The position numbers and the translations under genes were made by a program. A stretch of 45,517 bases of DNA from a virus: positions 1-45,517 of IMG/VR virus record IMGVR_UViG_3300013125_000013; one strand, written 5' to 3'. Shown here one piece after another: positions 8,988 through 18,504 of the stretch. How positions within the stretch are numbered: the first letter of the stretch is position 1; every line of letters starts with the position of its first letter. Under the pieces are notes generated by a model, which worked only from the letters and a program-made list of their open reading frames with translations, was not told where the DNA came from and searched no databases.

Positions 8988-10367
8988 ATGGCTTTCGAGT
9001 TTCAGTTTGTACAGGGTGTGGACATATTCCCCTCGCCCGCCAAGAACAAGGACGTTTTAGTCTCTACTAGAGTGACCACTACTGGGTTTGTTTGGGGTGT
9101 GGAGTACTCTGACGCTTCTTGGGAACTGTGCCGTCCTTTTGATAGCTCCGCTACGCTCGTATCGGTTGTTCCTGGGGACGAGGATCAAGATCATGAGTTT
9201 ATGCCAGACGTTCCGGGGCGATACCTTGTTCGCATTTCGGCCCTCGATACGGCGACTGGCGAGGCGGTAACTACCTCTATCGTCTACGAGGTCGAGTCCG
9301 GCTATCTGTTTGGCATGTCCCTTCCCGCGCCGACTGAAACCGACGAGATGGGTGACGGGGAGCGTGTGGGCACAGCATACACGGAACAGCAACTTCTTCG
9401 CTTCATGGAAGAGTCTGCTGGGTTTATGCGTAAAACCGTTACTGTTTTGAATGTCACATTCGACCCCATACCAGCAAATTCCGTCGTGTGGTTGGTGGCC
9501 CTCACCGCTTGGGGCGGTCCAGCGGGTAGTCCCATGGCACCATACCAGTACGTTGTCGTTGCCCTGCCTCCCCCATTGACTGGCAGCGATATGTACACTT
9601 GTATGTTGGGTTTCGTTTCTGAGGAAATCGCGGCAGGGGAGCGAGGGTATGCTGTAGTTGATGGTCTGGTTTTGTTGGACAACGCTTTCGGAACAGCGGA
9701 CTTGTTTATTGACAGCACTGGCTCACTGGCCTTAGACACCTCCATCGCCGCAGGCTCCGTTGAGTTTCGTAGATGGGCTGGGCAGGGGTACTACACAGGA
9801 ATAGCCGGGGCTACTCCTGGAGTAGTGCGATTTTGCGGAATCGCGCGTTTCCCCGCCAGTGGGACTATCCTTCATGCGGCCACTTTCGGATTGCTAGAGA
9901 TAGCGGCGGCTACCACAGCCAGTGAACCGTACTGGCTGGAGGGTTTGCATCCAGGAACGGTGATATATGCTACCAATCCCACGGGCAGTTTCGCGTACGT
10001 GGCGGAAATTCCGACCCCTGAGTATTTCCGCATGTCGTGGTCTGCTAGTGACTTGCGCGTATTTATGACGTGGTATCTTGGCGCTCACACCGTTGACTCG
10101 TCGGCTGATCTGGTCATTACTATCAGTTCTGATCCCACGTTCGTCTCCAACAGCGCCTCGTATACACTGGATAACTACGAGTACGAGGGCATCGCTCCTG
10201 TGTTCATCACCTGGGCGGATCTGTTCGCTAGCAATCCAACCTTCGACCCGAGGTTGGGTCTCGGGATTCTATACGCCAAGGCGGAATTTACGTGCGGTGT
10301 GGCAGGAGAGTTCTATATTGGACGTATCGAGCTTCCGTGGGATACTGGTGTTGAGGTGCCTACATAA
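8988..10367 (+). CDS. Beta-rich virion protein, probable fibre/baseplate periphery
   Basis: 459 residues, preceded by GGAGGGG. Residues about 1-100 have the alternating pattern of an Ig/PKD-like beta sandwich (PSPAKNKDVLVSTRVTTTG, ending PGRYLVRISALDTATGEAV). The remainder is long beta strands with many Gly, Ala and aromatic residues and no catalytic motif. The location immediately after the I-like gene and before the giant fibre-region protein suggests a fibre adaptor or receptor-binding component. I do not recognise a specific family. Confidence 0.6.
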   Translation: MAFEFQFVQGVDIFPSPAKNKDVLVSTRVTTTGFVWGVEYSDASWELCRPFDSSATLVSVVPGDEDQDHEFMPDVPGRYLVRISALDTATGEAVTTSIVYEVESGYLFGMSLPAPTETDEMGDGERVGTAYTEQQLLRFMEESAGFMRKTVTVLNVTFDPIPANSVVWLVALTAWGGPAGSPMAPYQYVVVALPPPLTGSDMYTCMLGFVSEEIAAGERGYAVVDGLVLLDNAFGTADLFIDSTGSLALDTSIAAGSVEFRRWAGQGYYTGIAGATPGVVRFCGIARFPASGTILHAATFGLLEIAAATTASEPYWLEGLHPGTVIYATNPTGSFAYVAEIPTPEYFRMSWSASDLRVFMTWYLGAHTVDSSADLVITISSDPTFVSNSASYTLDNYEYEGIAPVFITWADLFASNPTFDPRLGLGILYAKAEFTCGVAGEFYIGRIELPWDTGVEVPT

Positions 10368-10370
10368 CTT

Positions 10371-10381
10371 CTTTACAAACA
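10371..10381 (+). promoter_or_regulatory. CTTTACAAACA element in a gene gap
   Basis: Copy of the recurrent element between the genes ending at 10367 and starting at 10401. TTTACA could serve as a -35 box, but the hexamer 17 bases on (CGGCAG) does not resemble a -10, so I read it as a binding site rather than a promoter. Confidence 0.4.
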
Positions 10382-10400
10382 CGGTTTTCTGGAGCGGCAG

Positions 10401-13400
10401 ATGACAAGCACCCCACGTAACAAGCCCAACCTCACCAGATATGGCACGTTTGACCCTACTAAGGGATACGTCGATTTCAGGTTGCAGCAGGGTGTCCCCG
10501 TATTCGACGTAGACATTAATGACGGGTCGGACTACGCTGGCTACCAGACCAAGGGGCTGGGAATCGCGGCACTGGGTATTGAGGGAAGGCCTCTTGGTCC
10601 GTATGACTGGCTACCCCGTCCTGTTACGAATGATGGGGTGAACCCTGGCGTACATAACCGCAACCTGGATAATTTTGCCGTCACGCTGGGTCGTTTGGCT
10701 ACGCCAATGGGTGTAGTGGACAATAGCCACTTCCCTCTCATCCAGTACGGAACCCGTACTGGTGTTGGGCAGGCAGCTAACAAGTACAAGTTCGTCATCT
10801 ATGACTGGCATCTGATCGAGAACATGGGTGAGGAGTTGGCGCAGGACTGGGAGTACGGGAACTATATGTTCCGTGGCGTCGTCAGTTCTGTTGTTGACGA
10901 CACCATTACTGACCTGACCAAGCGCTTTACCAGTAACCACCGGCTTATTGAAACTGATGCTGTCGATCTTGAGGTTGAGGGCGACACCGCCTCTGGCCCG
11001 TCCACTGGGCCAGAGCCGCAGAATACCGTTAATCCATGGAAGGTGGTATTCTACGAGCCCGCTTGCCGTGTAAAGTTTCTTTCTGGAGTTTTGGCCGGCA
11101 CCATCCTTGACATCATTGGTTTCAGTGAAACCTCTTTGCAGTTGGAAATCAGTGTTTCGGGGTCTGTTGCAGAGGGTGATGAGTATATCGTTCTTCCTGG
11201 TAACGCGCTAACACAGCACGCTCTTTTGTATCACGCGCAGACCCGCGCTGAGACTTTACAATTCGGCGGCCTGACGGCGGCCTATTGGCAGTCCTTCTAT
11301 GTCATGACTTGGCTAGAGGACATCTGTACTGATGAAGACGCGGACCTGGAGCATCCTAAGCGTTCTGGCGACACCACGCACAGGACGCAGCTTCGCTGGT
11401 GTATTCGCTCCGCCAATTTCCGTATGTCATCTGAAGCTGACGAGGGGTACTCTACGCTGCACCCGGTTCACATCCGCAAGCTGCTGACCCTCGACGGCGC
11501 CTCCCCCACGGATGTCGGCATAGGGTTGTATCCTCACAGGGATCTGCTAGACGATGGTGCTCAACCTGGGGTAACGGATGGCGACGAGGGGCGGGAATTT
11601 GCTCAGGCGTGGCCTGTTTGGGTAGATGGCACTGGGGAAGTTCAAACCTTCCTAGATAGCGGTTTGTGGGGTGAGCAAGGGCTTACTCGTGCGCACTGGT
11701 TTGTCAACGCCGTGAATGAGTTTGGTGACAGGTGGAACCCGGAGATATTCTGCTCCGCTATTCAGGCGGCAATGAAGTCGGCTCTTACTGAGTTGACAGT
11801 CAACGCCGATCCGGTTTTTCATTCAGTTCTTCTTACTACCGTACCATCTCCTAAGTGGTCTACGGTTGCAGAGGAAGATCAGTATGTCTGGCAGTATTGG
11901 CATCCCGCCATTCCCGTAGCACTTAGCGACTTCGTGCCGCGTTTGGAATGCAGCGGTGCGCTGATCGCCTCATTGGACGCCGATGCCGACGCTGCTCCGG
12001 CCAGGGTATTCGCTCCCGCCAGAGAGTTCGCAGATTCGCGGCACATGGCACAAGAGCTTATGCAAGCACGGTCTCTGGGGAGTAACCACCCCTATCTGAC
12101 GGACTTCTTCGGTCCAGCGGATAGCAGCATTCCTGGAGGATTGCTGTATACGAGCGCCTCTGGCTTCGACGTTCCTTTGCTCTACTCCAGCCTGTCTGAG
12201 CATCTCAGCGCCATTGACACGTTGCTGTGCGGCGTCACAGGACTGGGTTTCGGCCTTGGCACCACCAACGGTAGGGCTCGTGTTACTAAGTATGTCATCC
12301 CCAGCGCCAAGAACTTCCTCTTTCATGAGCACACAGACACTCTGGCACAGGCTGGGCAGTCCAACAGATCGTTGACCTACAGCACCCTCAAGCAGATAAA
12401 CCCCTGTGAGGAATCGCAAGGTGCCGTCACGCCAATCGACGTGCTTGTCGGCTCTACCAATCTCAACAATTCGGTAGACAGCAATTACGGAGCGTTTGTT
12501 GCTGGTCCTGGAGAGTACCGTCTACGAGAAGATGGCACAACGGTTGGACCAGAGGCCGACTACGGCTGGGGGCACTACCGTAATCCTGACCTGGAGGCTG
12601 GGGCTGGCACACATACGCCCATACAGCGGCGGCCCTACGAAGAAGGGCGGGCGCAGGCCATGCAGATGGCACAGGCACTCAATTTCCGTAAGCTGGCCAT
12701 TAAGACTTCGGCACATGGAGAGGCGGATCTGTTCGACTACTGGGTAGGCGACCCCGCTGCGCTTACCGAGGCAGATGGCACACTGAAAAACGTCGGAACG
12801 CCCACCGGGCCTGGAAACAGCGGCGTAGGTGCTTTTCAGGATGCTACATTCCGGCAAGACCCTACGGTTGTCTCACCGGAGGACTTCAACTCGTACAATG
12901 GCATCGAAACATTCAACAACGTCGGTTCGGCTCCAGACGAAGCCTACCATGCTGGAGAGAAGGGTTCTCAGTCTGTCGAGCGCGCCTATGTTGCGGAACA
13001 GGCGGCGGTGAGGATTCCTACTACGGTCGGACCTTGGGGTAGATGGGCCAAGATTAGTACGGATCAGTTGGACCAGTGGGAGAATCGCTGCACGTCGTTT
13101 CGACTGCGTTACCACATCGGCGATTACTACCCCGGTCCTGTGGGTGACGATGGGGCGGCATACACTAATGCGCTAGTGGATACGCTCCCTCTTTATGTGC
13201 GTTTCGAGCCGCTTTCTCTGGTTCACTGGGCGACTATGCCGAAGCATATGCACTCGGCCATAGCCAAGTCATTCTCTTTCCTTGACAAGCTCAAGGCGTG
13301 GCTGGAGCTAGTTACCGGAACGGGCACCACTGACCACCTCATGAGTGGTGTTATCGCTGAGGCGCACGACACCCGCGAAGTCCTCACCACGGAGACTTCT

Positions 13401-15431
13401 CCGTCGCACACGGAAGACGGGGTGCCTGTGGGTGATCCTGATCCTCGTAATCTGCCTTTCCGTCACGACCACCATCCGTTTGTTCACTGGTATCACCCCA
13501 ACATGGAGCACATCACGGCTCCGTGGCCGAGTGGTGACGACCACGACTATACGGAGGTCGGGCTCGACCATCCGGTCTGCTACCACAAGTTCGGTGAGCG
13601 CTCGCTGATTATCCCGGCACTCGCCTATACTGGAGTTGGCACTGGTGACGCAGATATCCACGCTCTGGAAAACTGGGAAGAGGCGGATATAGCGCCGACA
13701 GAGCTTGGTGCTCACATGCCCGAGGCGAATCCTGGCACCGAAGGCATCATGGTCATCGACACACAGAATGTTCCGGTCGATGGTGACTCCACGCCGTTCC
13801 CATTTGTTCCCGGCGATCCGAAAGACCCTGACCCGGACGTTACCTACGCTTACATGGGCTACCCTGGTCCGGTGTTCATGCCCTCGTTCCGAAAGTTTTT
13901 CGAGGGAGTAACTGGTGGAGACGCGCATGGATTCCATCCGGCATTCTCAGCACCGGGGTTGGACGATAGCTACGGAGAGAAGCACTTCTGGCCGTCAATC
14001 GACGCGGATGGCTATGACGACGCTGGCATGTCCCACTATTGGGACGCCGATGGTGACAGAGAAGGCGGCACATTCTATTTCAAGACGCCGGTTCTTCGTG
14101 CGGCCATCAGAACGGACACGGTTGCGGCCATTGTCCAGTTGGTAAGGACACTTGGCTCGTACAGCCATGACGATGCCCCGGCCGCTCCTGCTGAGCAACC
14201 GGGCGCTGGACCGGACGTTCCCACCGACACACTGTTTGTTGGTGATCTTGGTACTGGGGTGTGCCTTGACAGTGCGGGCACCATCGCTCGTAGCTTCTTC
14301 CTGAACCCCATGATCATGGGTTCTCCTGCAAGCTCCGTGGACGGTCTGCCAAAGCACAACTCCAACACAACTGACACCTACTATGACATATTCACGTACT
14401 GCGCTGACGAGAGAGAAGCGGCTTCAGGAACACAGCCCGAGTTCCTTCCTTTACTCAACACGTTCGTAATGATGAAGTATATGGGGTTGCAGCAGAAGCT
14501 TTTGTGGAACTGCTCTTTCCGTGTCCTTCACGCGCGTCCTGGCTGCGCCAACCTTAACGCACCCGCTAATGGTGGCGTGCGCACGTCTGCGCCTAAGAGC
14601 CTGACAGAGGTATTCCTGGTGCGTGACTGGGAAACTGGTGCCGCGTGTAACGGCGGCCTGGGGTGGGCTGTGCAAGACGGCGAGCTTGTTGTGCCCATCT
14701 CGCCGGATTCCCCCGCGCAGAAGCCGTTCATCCATTTTGAGTCCATTCACCCGGTAGCGGCTGGTGGGGGTGGAATTCCTGAGCATCCGAACCACCCCTA
14801 CTTGAAGCATCTGTACCCCATGATCGCGGACTCTCTTGGGGCGGTGGAAGAGGGAGAGAACGGCAATCTTCGCGAAAGTGGCGCGGCCATAGATACACGG
14901 CTAACGGCCAACGACTTCAACTCCGTGTCTATGATTCTGCGTACCGGGCTAACGGGTGACACTTTTGTCGGCGATCCGTTTGACTACGAGTATTCACATA
15001 ATCAAGATCCTTTGTCTGCTGTGCCATACAACGATAGGCTTCACCAGAACAGCGGCATAGAGATTGATTTGGTGTCGGCGCTTCGTTTTATTAGGGAAAA
15101 CGCAGCTACCTACCATCTTGACGAGACCGGGGCGTTTGGAAAGTCTCTGGTTCAGATGATGCCCACCACCGAGGAGCTTACCGCTCCTGGAGATCACGAG
15201 GTCATTTTCGTCCTATACACAGGTAAGTATGGGCAGAAGATGATCGACGACACCGTACCAGATGGGTACAACCCGCCGTTCGCTGGGTGCCACATCGTTG
15301 CCAGTATCGAAGTTAACAGGCCAGCAGAGCGCGAATCTTCTAACACCGACACTTATGGTCCTGGGGTGCTGGGTAAGCACTACGGGGAGATTCCTGGTAG
15401 AGAGACTTACTCGATTCTTGGCAAGCACTAG
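10401..15431 (+). CDS. Giant (1676-residue) virion protein, probable adhesion/fibre
   Basis: The largest gene here. The N-terminal segment RYGTFDPTKGYVDFRLQQGV, followed by PVFDVDINDGSDYAGYQTKG, resembles the short N-terminal module found on fibre-associated proteins of contractile-tailed phages and injection systems, where it attaches the protein to the baseplate. The rest is beta-rich and unusually abundant in Asp, His, Trp and Tyr, with His-rich patches near residues 1015-1045 (FRHDHHPFVHWYHP), compatible with metal binding. No glycosidase or peptidase active site can be named. It ends with a short Gly/Tyr/His tail. Role inferred from size, N terminus and neighbours. Confidence 0.6.
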   Translation: MTSTPRNKPNLTRYGTFDPTKGYVDFRLQQGVPVFDVDINDGSDYAGYQTKGLGIAALGIEGRPLGPYDWLPRPVTNDGVNPGVHNRNLDNFAVTLGRLATPMGVVDNSHFPLIQYGTRTGVGQAANKYKFVIYDWHLIENMGEELAQDWEYGNYMFRGVVSSVVDDTITDLTKRFTSNHRLIETDAVDLEVEGDTASGPSTGPEPQNTVNPWKVVFYEPACRVKFLSGVLAGTILDIIGFSETSLQLEISVSGSVAEGDEYIVLPGNALTQHALLYHAQTRAETLQFGGLTAAYWQSFYVMTWLEDICTDEDADLEHPKRSGDTTHRTQLRWCIRSANFRMSSEADEGYSTLHPVHIRKLLTLDGASPTDVGIGLYPHRDLLDDGAQPGVTDGDEGREFAQAWPVWVDGTGEVQTFLDSGLWGEQGLTRAHWFVNAVNEFGDRWNPEIFCSAIQAAMKSALTELTVNADPVFHSVLLTTVPSPKWSTVAEEDQYVWQYWHPAIPVALSDFVPRLECSGALIASLDADADAAPARVFAPAREFADSRHMAQELMQARSLGSNHPYLTDFFGPADSSIPGGLLYTSASGFDVPLLYSSLSEHLSAIDTLLCGVTGLGFGLGTTNGRARVTKYVIPSAKNFLFHEHTDTLAQAGQSNRSLTYSTLKQINPCEESQGAVTPIDVLVGSTNLNNSVDSNYGAFVAGPGEYRLREDGTTVGPEADYGWGHYRNPDLEAGAGTHTPIQRRPYEEGRAQAMQMAQALNFRKLAIKTSAHGEADLFDYWVGDPAALTEADGTLKNVGTPTGPGNSGVGAFQDATFRQDPTVVSPEDFNSYNGIETFNNVGSAPDEAYHAGEKGSQSVERAYVAEQAAVRIPTTVGPWGRWAKISTDQLDQWENRCTSFRLRYHIGDYYPGPVGDDGAAYTNALVDTLPLYVRFEPLSLVHWATMPKHMHSAIAKSFSFLDKLKAWLELVTGTGTTDHLMSGVIAEAHDTREVLTTETSPSHTEDGVPVGDPDPRNLPFRHDHHPFVHWYHPNMEHITAPWPSGDDHDYTEVGLDHPVCYHKFGERSLIIPALAYTGVGTGDADIHALENWEEADIAPTELGAHMPEANPGTEGIMVIDTQNVPVDGDSTPFPFVPGDPKDPDPDVTYAYMGYPGPVFMPSFRKFFEGVTGGDAHGFHPAFSAPGLDDSYGEKHFWPSIDADGYDDAGMSHYWDADGDREGGTFYFKTPVLRAAIRTDTVAAIVQLVRTLGSYSHDDAPAAPAEQPGAGPDVPTDTLFVGDLGTGVCLDSAGTIARSFFLNPMIMGSPASSVDGLPKHNSNTTDTYYDIFTYCADEREAASGTQPEFLPLLNTFVMMKYMGLQQKLLWNCSFRVLHARPGCANLNAPANGGVRTSAPKSLTEVFLVRDWETGAACNGGLGWAVQDGELVVPISPDSPAQKPFIHFESIHPVAAGGGGIPEHPNHPYLKHLYPMIADSLGAVEEGENGNLRESGAAIDTRLTANDFNSVSMILRTGLTGDTFVGDPFDYEYSHNQDPLSAVPYNDRLHQNSGIEIDLVSALRFIRENAATYHLDETGAFGKSLVQMMPTTEELTAPGDHEVIFVLYTGKYGQKMIDDTVPDGYNPPFAGCHIVASIEVNRPAERESSNTDTYGPGVLGKHYGEIPGRETYSILGKH

Positions 15432-15439
15432 GGGTTATT

Positions 15440-16381
15440 ATGGCTGAGGGTCGTTGTACACTGGACGAAGCTACCTACGGCGGGGTAGTAGCCAATTCTC
15501 CCGACGCTGGCGACCCGCTTGTTAAAGAGTCTCAGCTTACTCCGGTTGCCGCAGATGCTTCTACGGCGCTAGGGCTAGCTACGGATGCCAAGGCACTAGC
15601 TGATGCGCACGAGGTTGATTTCGCTGCCAAGTCATTCGAGATCGACACCATCATTAGTGACCAGTGCAGGATACGGACTTCTGGCGATACGATAGGCAAC
15701 ATCTTCACAGTGCCTAGTTTGTCGGCGTTGGCCACTTGTAGTCCATGTGTTTTCCACGAGTTTGATAAAGACCAGCACGACGCCCATGAGCAATGGAGCA
15801 TGGATATAGTTGCTGGCACCGCCGACTACGATCCTTCAGGGTATACAGCTTATGATGGCCGCGGCTGGTGGGAGTTTTACACCGGGGCCACCATAAACAG
15901 CATCATGCGATTCACATACAACCCCGTAATATACGGCACGGAGGCGTATCAAAAGTACGCCTTCTTGATGTATATGTACGTGTACGCTGATCCAGTAGAG
16001 GCAAAGGTTAGTAAGTTTCTAGGTCTGGTGAATCCGAGTAACAGAGATCAAGCCATAGGGCTTAGAAAGTACAGCGCCACAGCGTCGAACGCGGAATGGG
16101 CGTTGATGTCGGGTGACGGGGTTCTCGTAGAAGAGTCTGCGATACCTGGGAGCATAACCAGTTTGGCTGGGAAGCATGTGTGGCTTGGTGTAGGGGCGGA
16201 TAAGAGTATGAGCGTGTGGATCGATGCCGCTGTTGATGGCACTCCCACGCACACTCTTGCGGCCACCAAGTTTGCAGGCAGCAACGCGGCTGTGGCGGGT
16301 TTGTTTGTAGAGAACCTGGAGTCTGCGAACAAGACGATTTCTCTTGGGGCGCTCGGTTTCTGGTTTCCGAGAAAGAGGTAA
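15440..16381 (+). CDS. Tail fibre-like protein, paralogue of the 20292 gene
   Basis: 313 residues. The N-terminal segment VVANSPDAGDPLVKESQLTP matches the N terminus of the protein encoded at 20292-21077 (IDANPPSVGDPYVKGSELPE). Both continue with a linker and a beta-sandwich-like C-terminal domain ending in a short strand before the stop (ALGFWFPRKR here, KAEIWIPQV there). I infer a shared attachment module with different distal, lectin-like domains. The stop codon lies inside the stem of a terminator-like hairpin. Confidence 0.55.
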   Translation: MAEGRCTLDEATYGGVVANSPDAGDPLVKESQLTPVAADASTALGLATDAKALADAHEVDFAAKSFEIDTIISDQCRIRTSGDTIGNIFTVPSLSALATCSPCVFHEFDKDQHDAHEQWSMDIVAGTADYDPSGYTAYDGRGWWEFYTGATINSIMRFTYNPVIYGTEAYQKYAFLMYMYVYADPVEAKVSKFLGLVNPSNRDQAIGLRKYSATASNAEWALMSGDGVLVEESAIPGSITSLAGKHVWLGVGADKSMSVWIDAAVDGTPTHTLAATKFAGSNAAVAGLFVENLESANKTISLGALGFWFPRKR

Positions 16382-16406
16382 TCCTTACAAACAGGGATTA
16401 CTTTTT
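16378..16406 (+). terminator. Rho-independent-type terminator with CTTACAAACA in its loop
   Basis: GTAATCC at 16378-16384 pairs perfectly with GGATTAC at 16395-16401, enclosing a ten-base loop TTACAAACAG and followed by TTTTT and then GCTTTT. The stem includes the TAA stop of the preceding gene. The stem is only 7 bp and AT-containing, so efficiency is uncertain. The loop is a copy of the recurrent element. Confidence 0.55.
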
Positions 16407-16445
16407 GCTTTTGCGTGGTATGGTGCCAACGAATAGGAGGCCGAA

Positions 16446-17168
16446 ATGAGCCTTGCGTCTGTTTTTCGTGGTCTTCGTAATACTATTATTACCGCCATTG
16501 ATCCTTCTGGCGACCCCAAGCAGCTGGCGGCCACCACAGACGGGCGGCTGAAGGTATCTGCGGACATCGAGGTCGGCGATACGGTGGAGCTTACGAACAC
16601 CACGGCTGCGAAGGCGCTGGCCTCCCGTCAGGTGAACGCGGCGGGCGTGGCGTTCGTGGAGCCCCCGACGCAGGCGGACGTACAGGCGCTTGCCACGCAG
16701 ACCACGCTTGCGAGCGTGTTGGCCGCCCTGACGATCACGCCCGTCAACTCCTGGGACGTCGCGCAGGATGCTCTCTGGCGTGACCCGAACAATCCGGCGG
16801 GTGCCGCAGACGCCAACAAGGGCGTGATTCCTGGAGTGCTGGCGGGAAGCGAGATCAAGGTCTACCAACGGCCCGCGGGGAAGTACCGGCACGAACTGGC
16901 CGTCAAGTTCCCCGCGAACGCCGTTGCGGGGGCCGCCATAGTGATCGACGTGTATGGCTTGCCCGTGCTGCCGGCGGCGTTCACCGCCAACGATTACCGC
17001 AGCATCGGCGTGAAGTTGGTGGACAACCTCTCCGTGTCCGTGGCGAACACCACGGACAACGCCCAGCCGTTGCTGGAGAGCGCCTATCCCTACTTCGCCG
17101 TCATCGTGCGAAGCGTGACGATGGCCCCCACGCCAGGGACCGCGTTTGTTTCCGTGGTGTCGAGGTAG
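16446..17168 (+). CDS. Hypothetical structural protein in GC-rich fibre cassette
   Basis: 240 residues, preceded by TAGGAGG. The beginning DPKQLAATTDGRLKVSADIE is a phrase common in phage tail-associated proteins. The C-terminal half is beta-rich (SEIKVYQRPAGKYRHELAVK, then YRSIGVKLVDNLSVSV). Codon usage shifts sharply to G and C at third positions a few codons into the gene, unlike the genes to the left. It probably belongs with the next two genes as a transferred cassette. No enzyme motif seen. Confidence 0.6.
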   Translation: MSLASVFRGLRNTIITAIDPSGDPKQLAATTDGRLKVSADIEVGDTVELTNTTAAKALASRQVNAAGVAFVEPPTQADVQALATQTTLASVLAALTITPVNSWDVAQDALWRDPNNPAGAADANKGVIPGVLAGSEIKVYQRPAGKYRHELAVKFPANAVAGAAIVIDVYGLPVLPAAFTANDYRSIGVKLVDNLSVSVANTTDNAQPLLESAYPYFAVIVRSVTMAPTPGTAFVSVVSR

Positions 17169-17171
17169 GCC

Positions 17172-17396
17172 GTGGAGATCCTGTACGTCCGCGAGTCGGG
17201 CAAGGTGGTAGCAGTCCATGAGGACGGCTTCGCCTGGGGACGTAAGGAGGCCAAAGACGGCTTTGGAATCGAGCCCTTTGGCCTGCTCTGCCGTGACTTC
17301 CCATTGCCCGATGCACCCATAGACCTGCTGCGTGTCGCCGGGAATCAGGTGGAGGTGGTAGAGCCGCCGGACCCCGGACCCACGCTGGAGGGCTAG
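17172..17396 (+). CDS. Small hypothetical protein in GC-rich cassette
   Basis: 74 residues from a GTG at 17172, three bases after the previous stop and one base before the next start. The sequence (MEILYVRESGKVVAVHEDGF) looks like a small beta-strand protein with a Pro-rich end (EPPDPGPTLEG). Tight packing and GC-rich codons tie it to its neighbours. Possibly an assembly factor or chaperone for the adjacent beta-helix protein; this is a guess from position. Confidence 0.5.
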   Translation: MEILYVRESGKVVAVHEDGFAWGRKEAKDGFGIEPFGLLCRDFPLPDAPIDLLRVAGNQVEVVEPPDPGPTLEG

Positions 17397-17397
17397 C

Positions 17398-18498
17398 ATG
17401 GCTACCCGCACCGTCGCCCTGACACTTCCCGCTGACTATACCAGCGTCACGGCTGCTGCGGCGGGCGGGTCTGCCAGCGACATCCTGAGCATCATCGAGC
17501 CGGGCATCTACGCCAACGAGGCCGTGACGTTCAAGGCCAACCAGTCCGTCGTCAACAACTCCGGCGGCGTGGTCGTCCTTTCAGATGTTGCCGCGCGGGC
17601 GACGTGGATGATGGTGGCCACGGCAGGCGGCGTGTCCATCAGTGGTGTCACCATCCAGTACGGGAGTAACTACGCCCATGCCATCAACACGCAGGGGGTG
17701 TCGTTCACTCTCACGGATGTGATCCTGCGGGCTACCGGCGCGGGCGCCACCGGGGCGATATCGATCAACGGCGCAGGGACCATCACCCTGACGCGGGTGA
17801 CGACCATCAACGCAGGGGCGGGCGCGACGTATCTTTATGGGCGTTGGGGCGCATCAACCGGGACGACCATAGCGACGGACTGCACATTTGGGTTCGACTT
17901 CAACGTGACGACACGCTCCGCGACGCTGCTGCGGTGTCGCGCGACGAACGCGGACCTGTTCAACCAGAACGACAACACGGCCGTTGTCACGGCCACTGAC
18001 TGTTCCGTCACTAAACTGGGCCGTGGAATCTACTGCACCACGGGCGCCGTGACCGGCGGCAACGTCACCGCCATCAATTGCACGTCCGTGGCAGGTGGGG
18101 ACTACGACGCTATCGTCATCGCCTACAACGGCGCCACCATCGCCAACGCGGAGCTGACCAATTGCTGCGCTGCCCAGTTGGTACGCCACACCGGCACGGG
18201 CGCAGTCACTACCTGCACGGCGACCAACTGCTCCTACATCACGTCTGACGTCGCCAGCGCCAACCCCGTCGTCGTCGCCGCGCAGGCTGACTGGCGGCTG
18301 AACGCGGACGGCACGCCAGGGATAGACTCCCCCCTGCTTGAGGCCGGAACGGCCGTCGGAGCACCCGCCATGGACATCAACCACAACCCGATGTTTCAGG
18401 GGCGCGCGCCCTGCATTGGTTCCACCCAGCGCCCGTACCAGATGCGCGACCGTCGCCGGGGTCGTAATCTGTTTAGTCTGCGGCGGCGGGCGGTGTAG
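17398..18498 (+). CDS. Right-handed parallel beta-helix protein, tailspike-like
   Basis: 366 residues with regular 20-25-residue rungs of the parallel beta-helix kind (ISGVTIQYGSNYAHAINTQG, FTLTDVILRATGAGATGAIS, ITLTRVTTINAGAGATYLYG, TNADLFNQNDNTAVVTATDC, GGNVTAINCTSVAGGDYDAI). Rungs carry many Thr, Asn, Ala and Cys residues. The C terminus has the SPLLEAGTAV, DINHNPMFQG, IGSTQRP series seen at the end of secreted beta-helix repeats, then an Arg-rich tail. Such folds in phage tails usually bind or cleave surface polysaccharide, but I see no defined catalytic acid pair. GC-rich throughout. Confidence 0.7.
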   Translation: MATRTVALTLPADYTSVTAAAAGGSASDILSIIEPGIYANEAVTFKANQSVVNNSGGVVVLSDVAARATWMMVATAGGVSISGVTIQYGSNYAHAINTQGVSFTLTDVILRATGAGATGAISINGAGTITLTRVTTINAGAGATYLYGRWGASTGTTIATDCTFGFDFNVTTRSATLLRCRATNADLFNQNDNTAVVTATDCSVTKLGRGIYCTTGAVTGGNVTAINCTSVAGGDYDAIVIAYNGATIANAELTNCCAAQLVRHTGTGAVTTCTATNCSYITSDVASANPVVVAAQADWRLNADGTPGIDSPLLEAGTAVGAPAMDINHNPMFQGRAPCIGSTQRPYQMRDRRRGRNLFSLRRRAV

Positions 18499-18504
18499 GA
18501 ATTT

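Noticed and set aside
16398-17411. Long open frame of 337 codons on the - strand
   Set aside because: It is antisense to three + strand genes with good ribosome sites and beta-rich products. High GC makes long antisense frames common, and its translation is Arg/His-rich and low-complexity.
17854-18384. 176-codon - strand frame in the beta-helix gene
   Set aside because: Shadow of the GC-rich beta-helix gene; no ribosome site and biased Gly/Arg/Val content.
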